In this document: piece after piece, positions 8,647 to 17,302 of the stretch
Layout: every line of letters begins with the position of its first letter
Numbering within the stretch: position 1 is the first letter of the stretch
Source: Fibrobacterota bacterium
Lineage (GTDB): Bacteria; Fibrobacterota; Fibrobacteria; UBA11236
Length of the DNA: 33,233 nucleotides
Reading direction: 5' to 3'
Assembly: GCA_023249635.1 (NCBI GenBank)
Contig: JAHFCH010000053.1
Location: forward strand, 1 to 33,233
The notes under the pieces: generated by a model
The model's database searches: none
Told to the model about the DNA's origin: nothing
The model's input: only the letters and a program-made list of their open reading frames with translations
Position numbers and translations under genes: made by a program

Positions 8647-11600
8647 CTACACCGGTTCCCGCATATCGAGGGTGAAGGGATGATCCCGATGGTTCCGGAT
8701 TTCCGGAAAGACCACCACGCCCGGGGTGTGTCCGAATTCTTCGAAGCGCGCGGCCCGGCGCGCCTCGGCCTCGGACGCGTTCACCGGGAAGCTGGCGTAA
8801 TTGCGACCCGCGGGGTGCGCCACATGGTAGGTGCATCCGCCCAGCGAGGATCCATTCCAGATGTCCACCAGTTCGAAGGTCAGCGGCGCGTGCAGCCCGA
8901 TGAGGGGATGCAGGGCGGAATGGGGTTGCCAAGCGCGGTAGCGGAGGCCCGCCACGGATTCGCCGCGCACGCCGGTATCGGTTAGCGGCAGGGGCCGGCC
9001 ATTGCAATGGACCCGATGCCGTCGATTCAGGATGCCTTCGACCTTTATCTGCAAACGCTCCAAGGAGGAATCCACGAAGCGCGAAGTGCCTTGGCCGGAA
9101 GCTTCCTCGCCCAGCACGGGCCAGGGTTCCCCGGCCGCGCGCAACTCCAGCTTCACCCCGTCGACCATGGTTTCCCCCGCGACCGGGAAACGGAATTCCA
9201 GAAAGGGGCGGTACCAAGATGGATTCAGATCATGTCCGCCCTGGGAAAGGTAGGCGAGGATGTCCAGTAGATCCTTCCATAAGAAATGCGGCAGCATCCA
9301 GCGATCATGGAGCGAAGCGCCGAAGGGCTGCAGCGGGGCCGCGTACGGCTTGTCCCAGAAGCGCGCGATCAGGGCCCGCACCAAGAGGCATTGGGCGGCA
9401 TTCATGCGCGCATGCGGGGGCATCTCGAAGCCGCGCAACTCGACCAGGCCCAACCTTCCGGTAAGGCTGTCGGGGCTATGCAGCTTGTCGATGCAGATCT
9501 CCGCCCGATGGGTGTTTCCCGTCAAGTCCACCAACAGGTTGCGGAAGATGCGATCCACCTGCCACGGGAAAGGCGCGGCGGTCCCGGCCGGGGAATGCGC
9601 GTCCACCTGGGAGAAGGCCAGCGCCATTTCGGAAAGCATGTCGTCACGGGCTTCGTCCGCTCGGGGCGATTGGCTGGTGGGCCCTATGAAGAGCCCCGAG
9701 AAGAGGTAGGACAGGCTGGGGTGGTTCTGCCAGAAATTCACTACGCTGCGCAAAAGGTCCGGGCGCTTGAGGAAGGGGCTATCGGCGGGGCGTTGGGCCC
9801 CGAGGACGATATGGTTGCCTCCCCCGGTGCCGGTATGCCGTCCATCCAGCATGAACTTCTCCGCGCCCAGGCGACATTCGCGCGCTTCCTCGTAGAGGAT
9901 TTCCTGCCGGGTCACCAGTTCGCGCCATGTCGAGGCGGGATGGATATTGACTTCGATGACGCCCGGATCCGGGGTGATGGAATACCGGATCAGGCGGTCG
10001 TCATGGGGCGGCGCATAGCCTTCCACCCGCACGGGCAGGGCCGATTCCGACGCCGCGGCCTCGATGGCGGCCGTCAGATCCAGGAAGGATTCCAGATCCG
10101 GCACCGGGGGCAGGAATACCCACAGGAACCCTTCCCGCGCTTCCACGCATAATGCGGTACGCACGGTTTTCCCGGGTACCAACGGCTCGGCCGGATTCTC
10201 CTTGCGTGCGCCGGATAGGATGGGAGCGGCCACTCGCATTGACTCGGTCTCCGCCGGCTTTTCTAGCGGTACGGGCAGCTCGGGCCGGTCGGCGAGGGGA
10301 GAGAGTTCCGCCGCAAAAGCGGAATCCGCGTCGGCGGGCAGGCTGGCCAGGGGCAGGCGGAAACCCAAGGGTGAATCCCCCGGCAACAGGAAAATATGGC
10401 CGCGACGCATTTCCCAAGTACTGGATTCCCACCGCGTGCGGTTTCCGTCGAAGCGGGCGCGCAAGGGGAGGATGTATCCGGCGGCTTTCTCAAGTCCCCC
10501 TTCCAGCAGCTTGAAAAGCCGGCTGCGTTCGGAATGATCCTTGAGATCGGATTTCAAAGGATCGATATCGACCGGGAGCTTGCCCTCTTGCCACAGATAA
10601 TGGTAGACGTCTTCGAATGCGGGCTGCGGCCATTTTTCCTCAAGGCCCAGGCGGCGGGCCAACGCACGGGAAAACCGCTTGGCGTCCTCGGATGTAAGAC
10701 CGGGAGAAGGTACCCGCGCCTGCCATCGATCGGAATTCCATACGGGGCGGCCGTCGCGGCGCCAGTATGTCGTCAGGGCCCAGCGGGGAAGGGGCTCGCC
10801 GGGGTACCATTTCCCCTGACCGTAATGGATGAGCGAACCCGGAGCGTAGCGGCTCTTGAGCCGCCAAAGCAGATCTTGGGCCAGGGCATACTTGCGGGTC
10901 CCCAACGCGGCGGTATTCCATTCCGGCGCGTTGCGATCGTCGATGGATACGAAGGTGGGTTCGCCGCCCTGGGTGAGCCCCAGGCCGGAGGCACGCATGG
11001 CTTCGTCCACGCTGTCCCCGGCCCGCAAGAGACTTTCCCACTCCGCTTCGGTATAGGGCGCGGTTACCCGCGGAGCGCCTTCCAGGCGCCGGAGTTCCAT
11101 CTCGAACCCGAATTCGGTTTTGCAATCCGAGGTGCTTCCGGTGATGGGCGCCGCGTCCTCGGGCGAAGGCGTGCAGCTCAAGGGGATATGGCCTTCTCCC
11201 GCCATCAGGCCCGAAGTGGGATCCAGCCCAACCCATCCCGCGCCTGGTACGAAGGCCTCGGTCCAGGCGTGCAGGTCGGTGAAATCCTGCCCGGGCCCCG
11301 CGTCCCCCTCCAAAGGTTTCTGATCGGGCCGTAGTTGGATCAGGTAACCGGATACGAAACGCGCGGCGATGCCCAAGCGTCGCAAGGTATGCACCAGCAG
11401 CCAGGCGGAGTCGCGGCAGGAGCCTGAGCCCTTGGACAGGGTCTCTTCGCAGGTCTGCACACCGGCTTCCATGCGTATCGTATAGCGCACCTGTCCCAGT
11501 ACCTTCTGGTTGATGCGCACCAGGAAGTCCACCAGGTTGCCGCCGCTGCGGTCGAGTCCGTCCATCCACTCCTTGAAGCGGGCGCCTTCTTCACGTTTTT

Positions 11601-11955
11601 CCAGGTAGGGGCGCAGGGATTCGCGCAACTCGGGCGCATACGTGAAGGGGTATTTCTCCGCTTCCGGTTCCACGAAGAAATCGAAGGGATTGATGACGGT
11701 GGTATCGGCGATAAGGCCGACTTCGATATGGAACCGGCGCACCTCTTTGGGAAAGACCACACGCGCGATATGATTGCCGTATGGGTCCTGCTGCCAATTG
11801 ATGAAGTGGCCTTCCGGCTCGATTTTGAGCGAATAGGCCTCGATGGGGGTGCGGGTATGCGCTGCCGGACGCAGGCGGATCCACTGGGGCGACAGCGTTA
11901 CCGGTCGATCGTAGCTGTAGGTCGTTTTGTGGCGGAGGGAAACCCGAATTGACAT
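8647..11955 (-). CDS. transglutaminase-like protein with DUF2126 domain
   Basis: A large cytoplasmic protein of 1102 residues and the first gene of the operon. Residues 1-85 form the transglutaminase N-terminal domain (MSIRVSLRHKTTYSYDRPV). The catalytic core has Cys180 (GSGSCRDSAW), His229 (DLHAWTEAF) and Asp245 (GWVGLDPTSG). From about residue 300 to the end is DUF2126, with TQGGEPTFVSIDDRN at its start and TGTGGGNHIVLG in the middle. Proteins of this build are a standard member of the ATP-grasp/alpha-E operons. The role of DUF2126 is unknown; its many conserved acidic and His residues hint at a metal-dependent or ligase-like fold, which is inference. Start ATG 11955 fits the family; there is no good ribosome site. 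A TTG at 12000 would add 15 residues. Confidence 0.93.
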   Translation of the reverse strand: MSIRVSLRHKTTYSYDRPVTLSPQWIRLRPAAHTRTPIEAYSLKIEPEGHFINWQQDPYGNHIARVVFPKEVRRFHIEVGLIADTTVINPFDFFVEPEAEKYPFTYAPELRESLRPYLEKREEGARFKEWMDGLDRSGGNLVDFLVRINQKVLGQVRYTIRMEAGVQTCEETLSKGSGSCRDSAWLLVHTLRRLGIAARFVSGYLIQLRPDQKPLEGDAGPGQDFTDLHAWTEAFVPGAGWVGLDPTSGLMAGEGHIPLSCTPSPEDAAPITGSTSDCKTEFGFEMELRRLEGAPRVTAPYTEAEWESLLRAGDSVDEAMRASGLGLTQGGEPTFVSIDDRNAPEWNTAALGTRKYALAQDLLWRLKSRYAPGSLIHYGQGKWYPGEPLPRWALTTYWRRDGRPVWNSDRWQARVPSPGLTSEDAKRFSRALARRLGLEEKWPQPAFEDVYHYLWQEGKLPVDIDPLKSDLKDHSERSRLFKLLEGGLEKAAGYILPLRARFDGNRTRWESSTWEMRRGHIFLLPGDSPLGFRLPLASLPADADSAFAAELSPLADRPELPVPLEKPAETESMRVAAPILSGARKENPAEPLVPGKTVRTALCVEAREGFLWVFLPPVPDLESFLDLTAAIEAAASESALPVRVEGYAPPHDDRLIRYSITPDPGVIEVNIHPASTWRELVTRQEILYEEARECRLGAEKFMLDGRHTGTGGGNHIVLGAQRPADSPFLKRPDLLRSVVNFWQNHPSLSYLFSGLFIGPTSQSPRADEARDDMLSEMALAFSQVDAHSPAGTAAPFPWQVDRIFRNLLVDLTGNTHRAEICIDKLHSPDSLTGRLGLVELRGFEMPPHARMNAAQCLLVRALIARFWDKPYAAPLQPFGASLHDRWMLPHFLWKDLLDILAYLSQGGHDLNPSWYRPFLEFRFPVAGETMVDGVKLELRAAGEPWPVLGEEASGQGTSRFVDSSLERLQIKVEGILNRRHRVHCNGRPLPLTDTGVRGESVAGLRYRAWQPHSALHPLIGLHAPLTFELVDIWNGSSLGGCTYHVAHPAGRNYASFPVNASEAEARRAARFEEFGHTPGVVVFPEIRNHRDHPFTLDMREPV

Positions 11956-12083
11956 GGAAAAACGCAAGCGCAAGTCTTGGGCCAGCCCCCCTGATGACAA
12001 AACGACCCGATTGTCAGGAGATGGGGAGAATTTGCCATATTGGGGTTGACGCTAACCTACACTTCGGGACAATTGCTCCGGGG

Positions 12084-12119
12084 CCTCAGCAGGTGCTGAG
12101 GCTTGCGCCGGATTTCCGG
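12084..12119 (-). other. two adjacent hairpins between di-heme gene and ATP-grasp operon
   Basis: CCTCAGCA/TGCTGAGG (12084-12091 and 12094-12101) and CCGGA/TCCGG (12108-12112 and 12115-12119) lie just after the TAG stop of the di-heme gene. Neither is followed by a T-run on the minus strand, so they are not classic intrinsic terminators. They could end transcription with Rho or protect the 3' end. No convincing -35/-10 pair was found for the downstream operon in the 175-base gap. Confidence 0.45.
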
Positions 12120-12130
12120 ACCTCGGTAGC

Positions 12131-14638
12131 CTAGAGCGTGTTCAGGAACCGGATGACGGCATCGGCGTCGGCCGGCGGCATCGCCTTGAAGGCGTTCGCC
12201 GACTTCTCCGCTTCGCCGCCATGCCATAGGATGGCTTCCTTGATTGTCCGGGCGCGGCCATCGTGCAGGAAGCTGGCGCCGCCGCTCACGCTGTCCGAGA
12301 GGCTGATGCTCCATAGCGGCGCGGTGCGCCATTCCGCTCCGGTGGCCATGCCCTCGGGCAGATTGTCGGCGAGGCCGGGGCCCATGTCGTGCAGTAGCAG
12401 ATCGGTATAGGGATGGATGGTCTGGTTGCGGAGTTCCGCTTTGGGGTGATAAGCGCCAGTCGTCGCCGTGGGCACGTGGCAGGCCGCGCAACCCGCGGTC
12501 GCGAAGAGGGTTTCGCCATGCAGCGCTACGGGATCCGCGTAGTCGCGGCGGGCTGCGACACCGAGCAGGCTGACATAGTCCACGAGGTGGGTAAGATTGC
12601 TGTCGGCGAGTTCACTACCGGAGGCATTGCCGCAATCGGTCTGTTCCGAACCGCAGTCGGGCTTGGGCATGATGGAAGTCATCACGCCCATGTCGCTGTT
12701 GAAGGCGCCTGCCACCTGGTGCGCGACGGCGGCTTTGCCGGCCTTCCACCCGAAGCGGCCCATGCGCGGTAGTCCCGATTGCGGGTCGGCGACGATGTTC
12801 ACGCGTCCCGAGATCCCGTCGCCGTTGGCATCGTCCGGATCGGCAAGCCCTTGCACGAAGGTTTCCGGGATGGCTTCCAGCAATCCCAGCCCGACCAGTT
12901 GCGGCGAGGAGCGGACCGAGAAATTGCTGGGTACGGGTCCGCCTTCGAAGGAGTAGGTAGGCTTGCGCAGGCCGTTGCTTTCGACCCAGGCTGCGAGCTT
13001 GGCGTAGCCTTCGGCGCTGACGCCGGCGCTTTGCGGCTGCAGTACCGAGCCCAGCTTGGGATGGGGATTGCCGTTGGCGTCGCCCACCTTGACCACGGAT
13101 GTATACAGGGCCGCGCCGGCGACGGGAGGCAGGGAGCGTCCGTTGCGGGTATGGCATGAGCTGCAGGATGCGTTGATGTAGTGAGGGCCGGATTTGCCGG
13201 CGTTTTCGGTCCACACGGGATTGTCCGGCTCGTCATGGGCGCCGGTGGTGAATTGGGTATGCAGGACGCGGCGACCCAATACGAAATTCTGCCCGTTGAG
13301 GGAGGAGAGGTTCTGGGCCAGTTCCATGAACCGGAACGGGGGCTCATTGGAGTATTGGTAGGGTAGGGTGGTACGTCCGCCCATCCAGGCCACCTCCGGC
13401 AAAGGATAGGAGTCTTCCCGTTCCGTGGTCAGATCGCCGAATACGCCTTTGGTTTCGAACGGCACGAAGCCTTTGCCTACGATATAGAGCACGGCGGTGC
13501 CGTAATAGTTCTTGCGGCCCTCCAGCTTGTCGCCTTTGGAATCGACTTCGGCGAGGAACTGGCTGATCTCCATTTCGATCTTGTCCCCGACTTTCAGGGG
13601 GCGCTTCACGGCGTCGCGGTTGTTGGGCCCCAGGGAATAGAAACCGTCGATGGTGTTGGTGTACTTGAAGCGTTCGCCGGGAACGAGTTTCATGTGCGGC
13701 GCGTAGATGTACTCGGCGACCGTGCCTACCCCGCGGTAGAAGGCGCGGAACTCTTCCGTGCCGGGGTTCAGCTCCCATTGGGTGGTCATTTTCACGTCGA
13801 TATGGTCCCCGCCCTTGGCCACGTAGTCGATGAATTCGAAGGCCGCCGTGCGGTGCGCCCAGTAATGGGGCAGGTAATGATCGTAGATGTGGTACTGGTC
13901 TTCGCGGGCATGGCGATCGCGCGCGCGATCGGACCAGCGGGTGATGAAGGCGGTGGGCGTCTCCTCGTACACGTCCGGTTCCCGTGTGGTGCTGTTGTCG
14001 AACAAGGGAACCAGGGTCAGCTTGCTGAAGTCAATTGTCAGGGAAGTGCCGTCCTTGATCTGGTAGACCTGGGTGGGAAGTCCGGATTTTCCGCAAGTGA
14101 TGACGGCGCCTTCGGACGCGGACGCGGCGGTCTTGGCGGCAATGGATCCCATCCCTAAGCCGGCGGGGACGCTTTCGAAATCGATCCCTTTGCCGAGATT
14201 CACGAATCGGCCTTTGGCCGCAAAGGAGGGACTGGTGATCGATACGAGGTATATGCCTTTGTCATTGCGCGGGAATGCGACGCGTTCGCCCAGGGAGAAT
14301 TTTCGGCGCAGCATTTCCTGGCCGCGCAGATTCGAGAGAATGATCGTGGCCGCCTCTCCGGGTGCCAGAGGGATGCGGGAAAGCAAACGTCCATCAGCGG
14401 CCGCGCGTTGCGTCCGGAAGAGGGAGACGATATTCGCCAGCTTCAGCTTCCCCGCGGCATCGGATACCGCGGCCGAGCCCCCGGCCTGACTGCAACTGAC
14501 GCCCGCGATGGGAACGCCTTTGCCGTCTTGGATCAGGATGTCAATGTCGCACCAGGCGTTCCTTGATCCCATCCCGAGCAGAAAAATCGTGGTTGCAGTC
14601 CGAAAAAACGAGCGCGTTCCAGCCATGGTGTTACCCAT
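12131..14638 (-). CDS. exported di-heme cytochrome c oxidoreductase (DHOR, DUF1111 type)
   Basis: An 835-residue exported protein. The C-terminal half matches the di-heme oxidoreductase family. Two heme c sites are visible: CSSCH near residue 490 (INASCSSCHTRNGRSLPP) and CAACH near residue 715 (TAGCAACHVPTATTG). Family blocks FGWKAGKAAVAHQ, FLHDGRARTI and ILWHGGEA are also present. The family is thought to act as a periplasmic peroxidase-like or thiol-oxidoreductase-like electron carrier. The N-terminal half is unusual: after the signal peptide comes a carboxypeptidase-regulatory-like beta domain (about 25-110), then about 250 residues I cannot place (HIYDHYLPHYWAHR, YIYAPHMKLVPGERF). ATG 14638 has AGGA 7 bases upstream and starts a signal peptide (FFRTATTIFLLGMG). 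A longer frame upstream adds 55 residues of no merit. Separated from the fibro-slime gene by 216 bases. Confidence 0.88.
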   Translation of the reverse strand: MGNTMAGTRSFFRTATTIFLLGMGSRNAWCDIDILIQDGKGVPIAGVSCSQAGGSAAVSDAAGKLKLANIVSLFRTQRAAADGRLLSRIPLAPGEAATIILSNLRGQEMLRRKFSLGERVAFPRNDKGIYLVSITSPSFAAKGRFVNLGKGIDFESVPAGLGMGSIAAKTAASASEGAVITCGKSGLPTQVYQIKDGTSLTIDFSKLTLVPLFDNSTTREPDVYEETPTAFITRWSDRARDRHAREDQYHIYDHYLPHYWAHRTAAFEFIDYVAKGGDHIDVKMTTQWELNPGTEEFRAFYRGVGTVAEYIYAPHMKLVPGERFKYTNTIDGFYSLGPNNRDAVKRPLKVGDKIEMEISQFLAEVDSKGDKLEGRKNYYGTAVLYIVGKGFVPFETKGVFGDLTTEREDSYPLPEVAWMGGRTTLPYQYSNEPPFRFMELAQNLSSLNGQNFVLGRRVLHTQFTTGAHDEPDNPVWTENAGKSGPHYINASCSSCHTRNGRSLPPVAGAALYTSVVKVGDANGNPHPKLGSVLQPQSAGVSAEGYAKLAAWVESNGLRKPTYSFEGGPVPSNFSVRSSPQLVGLGLLEAIPETFVQGLADPDDANGDGISGRVNIVADPQSGLPRMGRFGWKAGKAAVAHQVAGAFNSDMGVMTSIMPKPDCGSEQTDCGNASGSELADSNLTHLVDYVSLLGVAARRDYADPVALHGETLFATAGCAACHVPTATTGAYHPKAELRNQTIHPYTDLLLHDMGPGLADNLPEGMATGAEWRTAPLWSISLSDSVSGGASFLHDGRARTIKEAILWHGGEAEKSANAFKAMPPADADAVIRFLNTL

Positions 14639-14854
14639 CCCTCTATCCTGTAGTCCCCCCGGACCCGGTCCGACCCTCCCGCGCATGGGAATCGATCGAA
14701 CCCGCCTATGATGATAGGGGCGATTGAGAGCAAATTGTGAGCGGCACTTGCGCTTGGGCGGGGTCAAGAGGGCCCGGTACCCTGCGCGATATCGAGGGAG
14801 CAATTCGCCGCTACGTCGGCGATCGGTTTCCGGATGCCAAGCCGGCCGCGCCGG

Positions 14855-17272
14855 TCACCGGGTGACGAGCGGAAGGTTGGTCGTGATGGCGCAGCTCGAT
14901 CCGTTCACGTGCCGCTCGGCAAAGAAGAAGTCGAGCGGGTAAAACTTGTTGTTCACCAGACCCAGCGCGGCCGCCCTCGCATCCAGGCTCACGGAGGCGC
15001 TTTGGGGCCCGTGTATGCCGCCCAAATCCACGGCCAACTTGCCGTTGATATAGACCCACGCGTCGTCGTCGCCGGTGAAGTTGAACACCTGGCCCGCGCC
15101 CGCCTTATAAGTGAAGCCGGCATGGAGCTCCAGTGTGAATCCGAAATTATGGGCCGCATCGGGTCCGGTGCTCAGGTGCCCATAAGGGGTGAGGTTCTTG
15201 CCGGGCAGGTTGTACCAGGTACCGGTTACGGGATTGTCCAAGGGGAAGAACAGGGGACTGCTGAATTCATACATGCCGGTGACCAGGCGACTGAAGCGGA
15301 GGTCCATCAGGAATGGCCGGTTCAGGGACGTGTCCTTGTCGTTGTACCACTCCTCGAACCGGGCCGCGCTGGTGTAACAGGCTTTGCCGTCCGAAGCGCG
15401 CGTGGTGCGGATCAGCTTGGGGGTGCGGTTGTCCGACTTGAATGCGGAAGAATCCACGGCGCCGTCTAGTGCGATCAGGGAATCCACGTATCCGGTCGCT
15501 TCACAGGTACTGAACTTGTCATTGTTGAAATCGGGATGGGACCAGGCCGGCGGCGCGAATTGCGATTGATCGGGAATCTCGCGGAAGTCGCGGAGCTTGG
15601 CGGTGAGCAGCAGGCTCGAGGGCGGAGTGGTATCCAGGACCGCCACCTGGAAGGTATCGATCCTTGCCCCATCCAGGGTTGCGAGCGCGATATCGGCATT
15701 GCCCGCGGCCACCGCATGCACCATCCCATTGGCGATCGATGCGACGGTGGTGTCCAGGGAACGCAGGGTAACGCGCCTGTCGCTGGCATCGGCCGGGAAC
15801 CAGGTTATCTCCGGTGCCTTATCCTTGCCGCCCACGGTAAGGCCCATGGCTGCGACGGCGACGGAATCAACCAAGGTGGAGAATGCGGCCGTAAGCGCGG
15901 CGCCCGCGGCAGGCGCGGCGAAGGCATGCGAAACGGGGAGCCCATCGGACCAGCCCGCGAAGGCGTAGTTCTTGCCGCCGGATCGCTGCGGGCTCAGGGC
16001 TTCGATTTGATGGCGGACGCCAGGCACCGCCGTGAACAGGAAGGGCGCCGATACCGGATTCCCGTCCAGGATCAGCAGCAGCCCCGGAGGATTGCTCAAC
16101 AGCGCCATAGCCGCGGTGGCAGGCGCCAAATCGAGGGAATCATTTCCCTTCAGGCCCAGGGAATCGCGCACGGTGAGGTAGAGGCGGCAAAGGAAATCCG
16201 GCGAGGTTTCGCCCACGCTCGGAACGGTGAAACTCCCTGAACGGCCGCTCACCGGGCCGAAGAAAACCGTAGTCGTAAAGGGTGCCTTGGTACGGACCAA
16301 GGCCGCCCTCCACATACATGCGTTCGCGTTCAGGTTTCCCTCCTCGGGATCCGTGCCGGTGCCGCTGAATGCGACCACTTGCCCGCCGGAGGGGTTGAAC
16401 GGCAGCGGGGTGTTGATTGCGGCCGTGGGCGCCTGGTTGGGGTCGGGAATCGTATCGGTATGGACCAGGGTGTCGGGATGGACAATCGTGTCCGGAGGGA
16501 TCAGGGTATCCGGTAACTTGACGGCTACCTCCACGCTGACCGTGAAGGTGGCTTGGGCGCCTCCATCCCAGGCACGCGCCACGATGCGGGCCGAACCGGA
16601 GCGCACCGCCCGGACATGGTTATCGAGGATGATAGCCGCCGCGGGATCCTGGCTGGTCAGGGAATAATCCCGGTATTCCGCGTTCGCGGGCAGCCAACCC
16701 AGGATGGGCTGCCCGTCGTCCCCGGGCTTGAGATGCAAATCGGCGGCGGTCAACGACTGTACCGGCTTGCCGCCGGAAACCACCCGTACCATGCACGAGG
16801 CGGAAAGGGAATCTTCCCGCAAGCGGACCTTGAGGCGCGCGTAACCTAAGGCTTTGGCGAAAACTCGAGTGCCGTCGGTCCGGAGTTTGGCGGTATCGGA
16901 GCTGCTCCAGGACCAGCCGCGCAAGGCCAGCTCGGGCGGAGTGAAAACCGGTTGCAGCCCCGCGGACGATCCGCCCAGGCGGAGTACCGCGTCCGGACAG
17001 GCCAGCGTGCGCGGCTTGTCCCATACCGCGCTCAAGGCCTTCGCGTTGCTTAAGCAGGTTTCCGGTCCATCACTACAACCGGGAAGGTACTTGGCCAGGC
17101 TATCGGAAACCCCGTCCCCGTTCTGGTCCCGGGACCAGGCTTCGCCGGCATAGCCGGGGCTTCCCGGCGAGAAAGGGTTGTCGAACGATTCGCGGCAGGC
17201 GATGGCGAACAAGCCCGCCATGGGAAAAATCATCCACATCGGGATCGCTACGGAAGGACGGTGCCTTTCCAT
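14855..17272 (-). CDS. fibro-slime domain lipoprotein with Ig-like repeats
   Basis: An 805-residue envelope protein. The N-terminus has a hydrophobic stretch ending in GLFAIAC, a lipoprotein-type cleavage site. Next is an acidic Asn/Asp loop (DQNGDGVSDS), like calcium-binding thrombospondin-3 repeats. Bacterial Ig-like (BIG2-type) segments follow around residues 90-270 and 475-545. A Thr/Pro/Asp linker with repeated PDT units lies near residue 245-280 (16440-16520). The last 245 residues match the fibro-slime domain: KLRDFREI at the start, then FTGDDDAWVYINGKLAVDLGG and LDFFFAERHV, a PA14-like carbohydrate-binding-type beta fold. Fibro-slime domains are found in Fibrobacter and in slime-mould-like adhesins, so a role in cell-surface adhesion is inferred. 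ATG 17272 lies about 9 bases after GGGGA; a GTG 17278 is also possible. Starts 30 bases after the end of the upstream gene, so probably one transcript. Confidence 0.87.
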   Translation of the reverse strand: MERHRPSVAIPMWMIFPMAGLFAIACRESFDNPFSPGSPGYAGEAWSRDQNGDGVSDSLAKYLPGCSDGPETCLSNAKALSAVWDKPRTLACPDAVLRLGGSSAGLQPVFTPPELALRGWSWSSSDTAKLRTDGTRVFAKALGYARLKVRLREDSLSASCMVRVVSGGKPVQSLTAADLHLKPGDDGQPILGWLPANAEYRDYSLTSQDPAAAIILDNHVRAVRSGSARIVARAWDGGAQATFTVSVEVAVKLPDTLIPPDTIVHPDTLVHTDTIPDPNQAPTAAINTPLPFNPSGGQVVAFSGTGTDPEEGNLNANACMWRAALVRTKAPFTTTVFFGPVSGRSGSFTVPSVGETSPDFLCRLYLTVRDSLGLKGNDSLDLAPATAAMALLSNPPGLLLILDGNPVSAPFLFTAVPGVRHQIEALSPQRSGGKNYAFAGWSDGLPVSHAFAAPAAGAALTAAFSTLVDSVAVAAMGLTVGGKDKAPEITWFPADASDRRVTLRSLDTTVASIANGMVHAVAAGNADIALATLDGARIDTFQVAVLDTTPPSSLLLTAKLRDFREIPDQSQFAPPAWSHPDFNNDKFSTCEATGYVDSLIALDGAVDSSAFKSDNRTPKLIRTTRASDGKACYTSAARFEEWYNDKDTSLNRPFLMDLRFSRLVTGMYEFSSPLFFPLDNPVTGTWYNLPGKNLTPYGHLSTGPDAAHNFGFTLELHAGFTYKAGAGQVFNFTGDDDAWVYINGKLAVDLGGIHGPQSASVSLDARAAALGLVNNKFYPLDFFFAERHVNGSSCAITTNLPLVTR

Positions 17273-17302
17273 TGTCACTTTTCCCCGCCTCTCTTCATGC
17301 CA

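Noticed and set aside
16440-16520. Repetitive stretch taken for a CRISPR or tandem array
   Set aside because: It is the coding sequence of a PDT-rich protein linker; units are short, degenerate and lack spacers.
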